Source: CAYWNA01 sp964459305 (GTDB taxonomy: Bacteria; Planctomycetota; Planctomycetia; Pirellulales; Pirellulaceae). From it: 5,955 nt of DNA. The stretch's first letter is position 1, and each line of letters starts with the position of its first letter. The translations under genes and the position numbers were made by a program. The stretch covers positions 1 to 5,955 of the forward strand of contig CAYWNA010000438.1 in assembly GCA_964459305.1 (NCBI GenBank). The letters run 5' to 3'. Below the pieces are notes generated by a model. It made no database searches, was not told the origin of the DNA, and was given only the letters and a program-made list of their open reading frames with translations. Positions 5,952-5,955 of this stretch are shown one piece after another.

Positions 5952-5955
5952 CTTT

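Overview
The window looks like ordinary chromosome from a high-GC bacterium. My best guess is a planctomycete of the Pirellula/Rhodopirellula type, from the style of the Nramp-like permease and the G+C-rich codon use. That assignment is an inference from general familiarity; no marker in the window settles it.

Layout: two gene pairs diverge from a 109-base intergenic region around 2627-2735. Leftward (minus strand) runs a probable two-gene operon. First comes a secreted or periplasmic C-terminal processing protease of family S41 (2626 to 1199). One base later comes tsaD (1197 to 175), the tRNA N6-threonylcarbamoyladenosine synthase subunit. A good sigma70-type promoter (TTGTCA, 17-base spacer, TATACT) lies at 2679-2707 on the minus strand. 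Rightward (plus strand) runs an Nramp-like membrane transporter (2736-4358) whose stop overlaps by one base the start of a D-2-hydroxyacid dehydrogenase (4358-5350).

The right end, 5351-5869, has no convincing gene. It holds a perfect 26-base palindrome, several overlapping inverted repeats, and a promoter just ahead of a type II tRNA gene, tRNA-Ser(CGA), at 5870-5951. The tRNA has an unusually short D region. The left 174 bases, downstream of tsaD, hold only a small hairpin.

How the genes relate: the leftward pair joins envelope or periplasmic protein processing to translation fidelity, with no obvious shared pathway. The rightward pair is tightly coupled and may join uptake or export of a solute to oxidation or reduction of a 2-oxo/2-hydroxy acid, but no substrate can be read from the sequence. 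The least ordinary items are the transporter, which lacks the usual Nramp metal-binding residues and carries a charged helical insert, and the repeat-rich noncoding stretch before the tRNA. I did not find a clear undescribed system.
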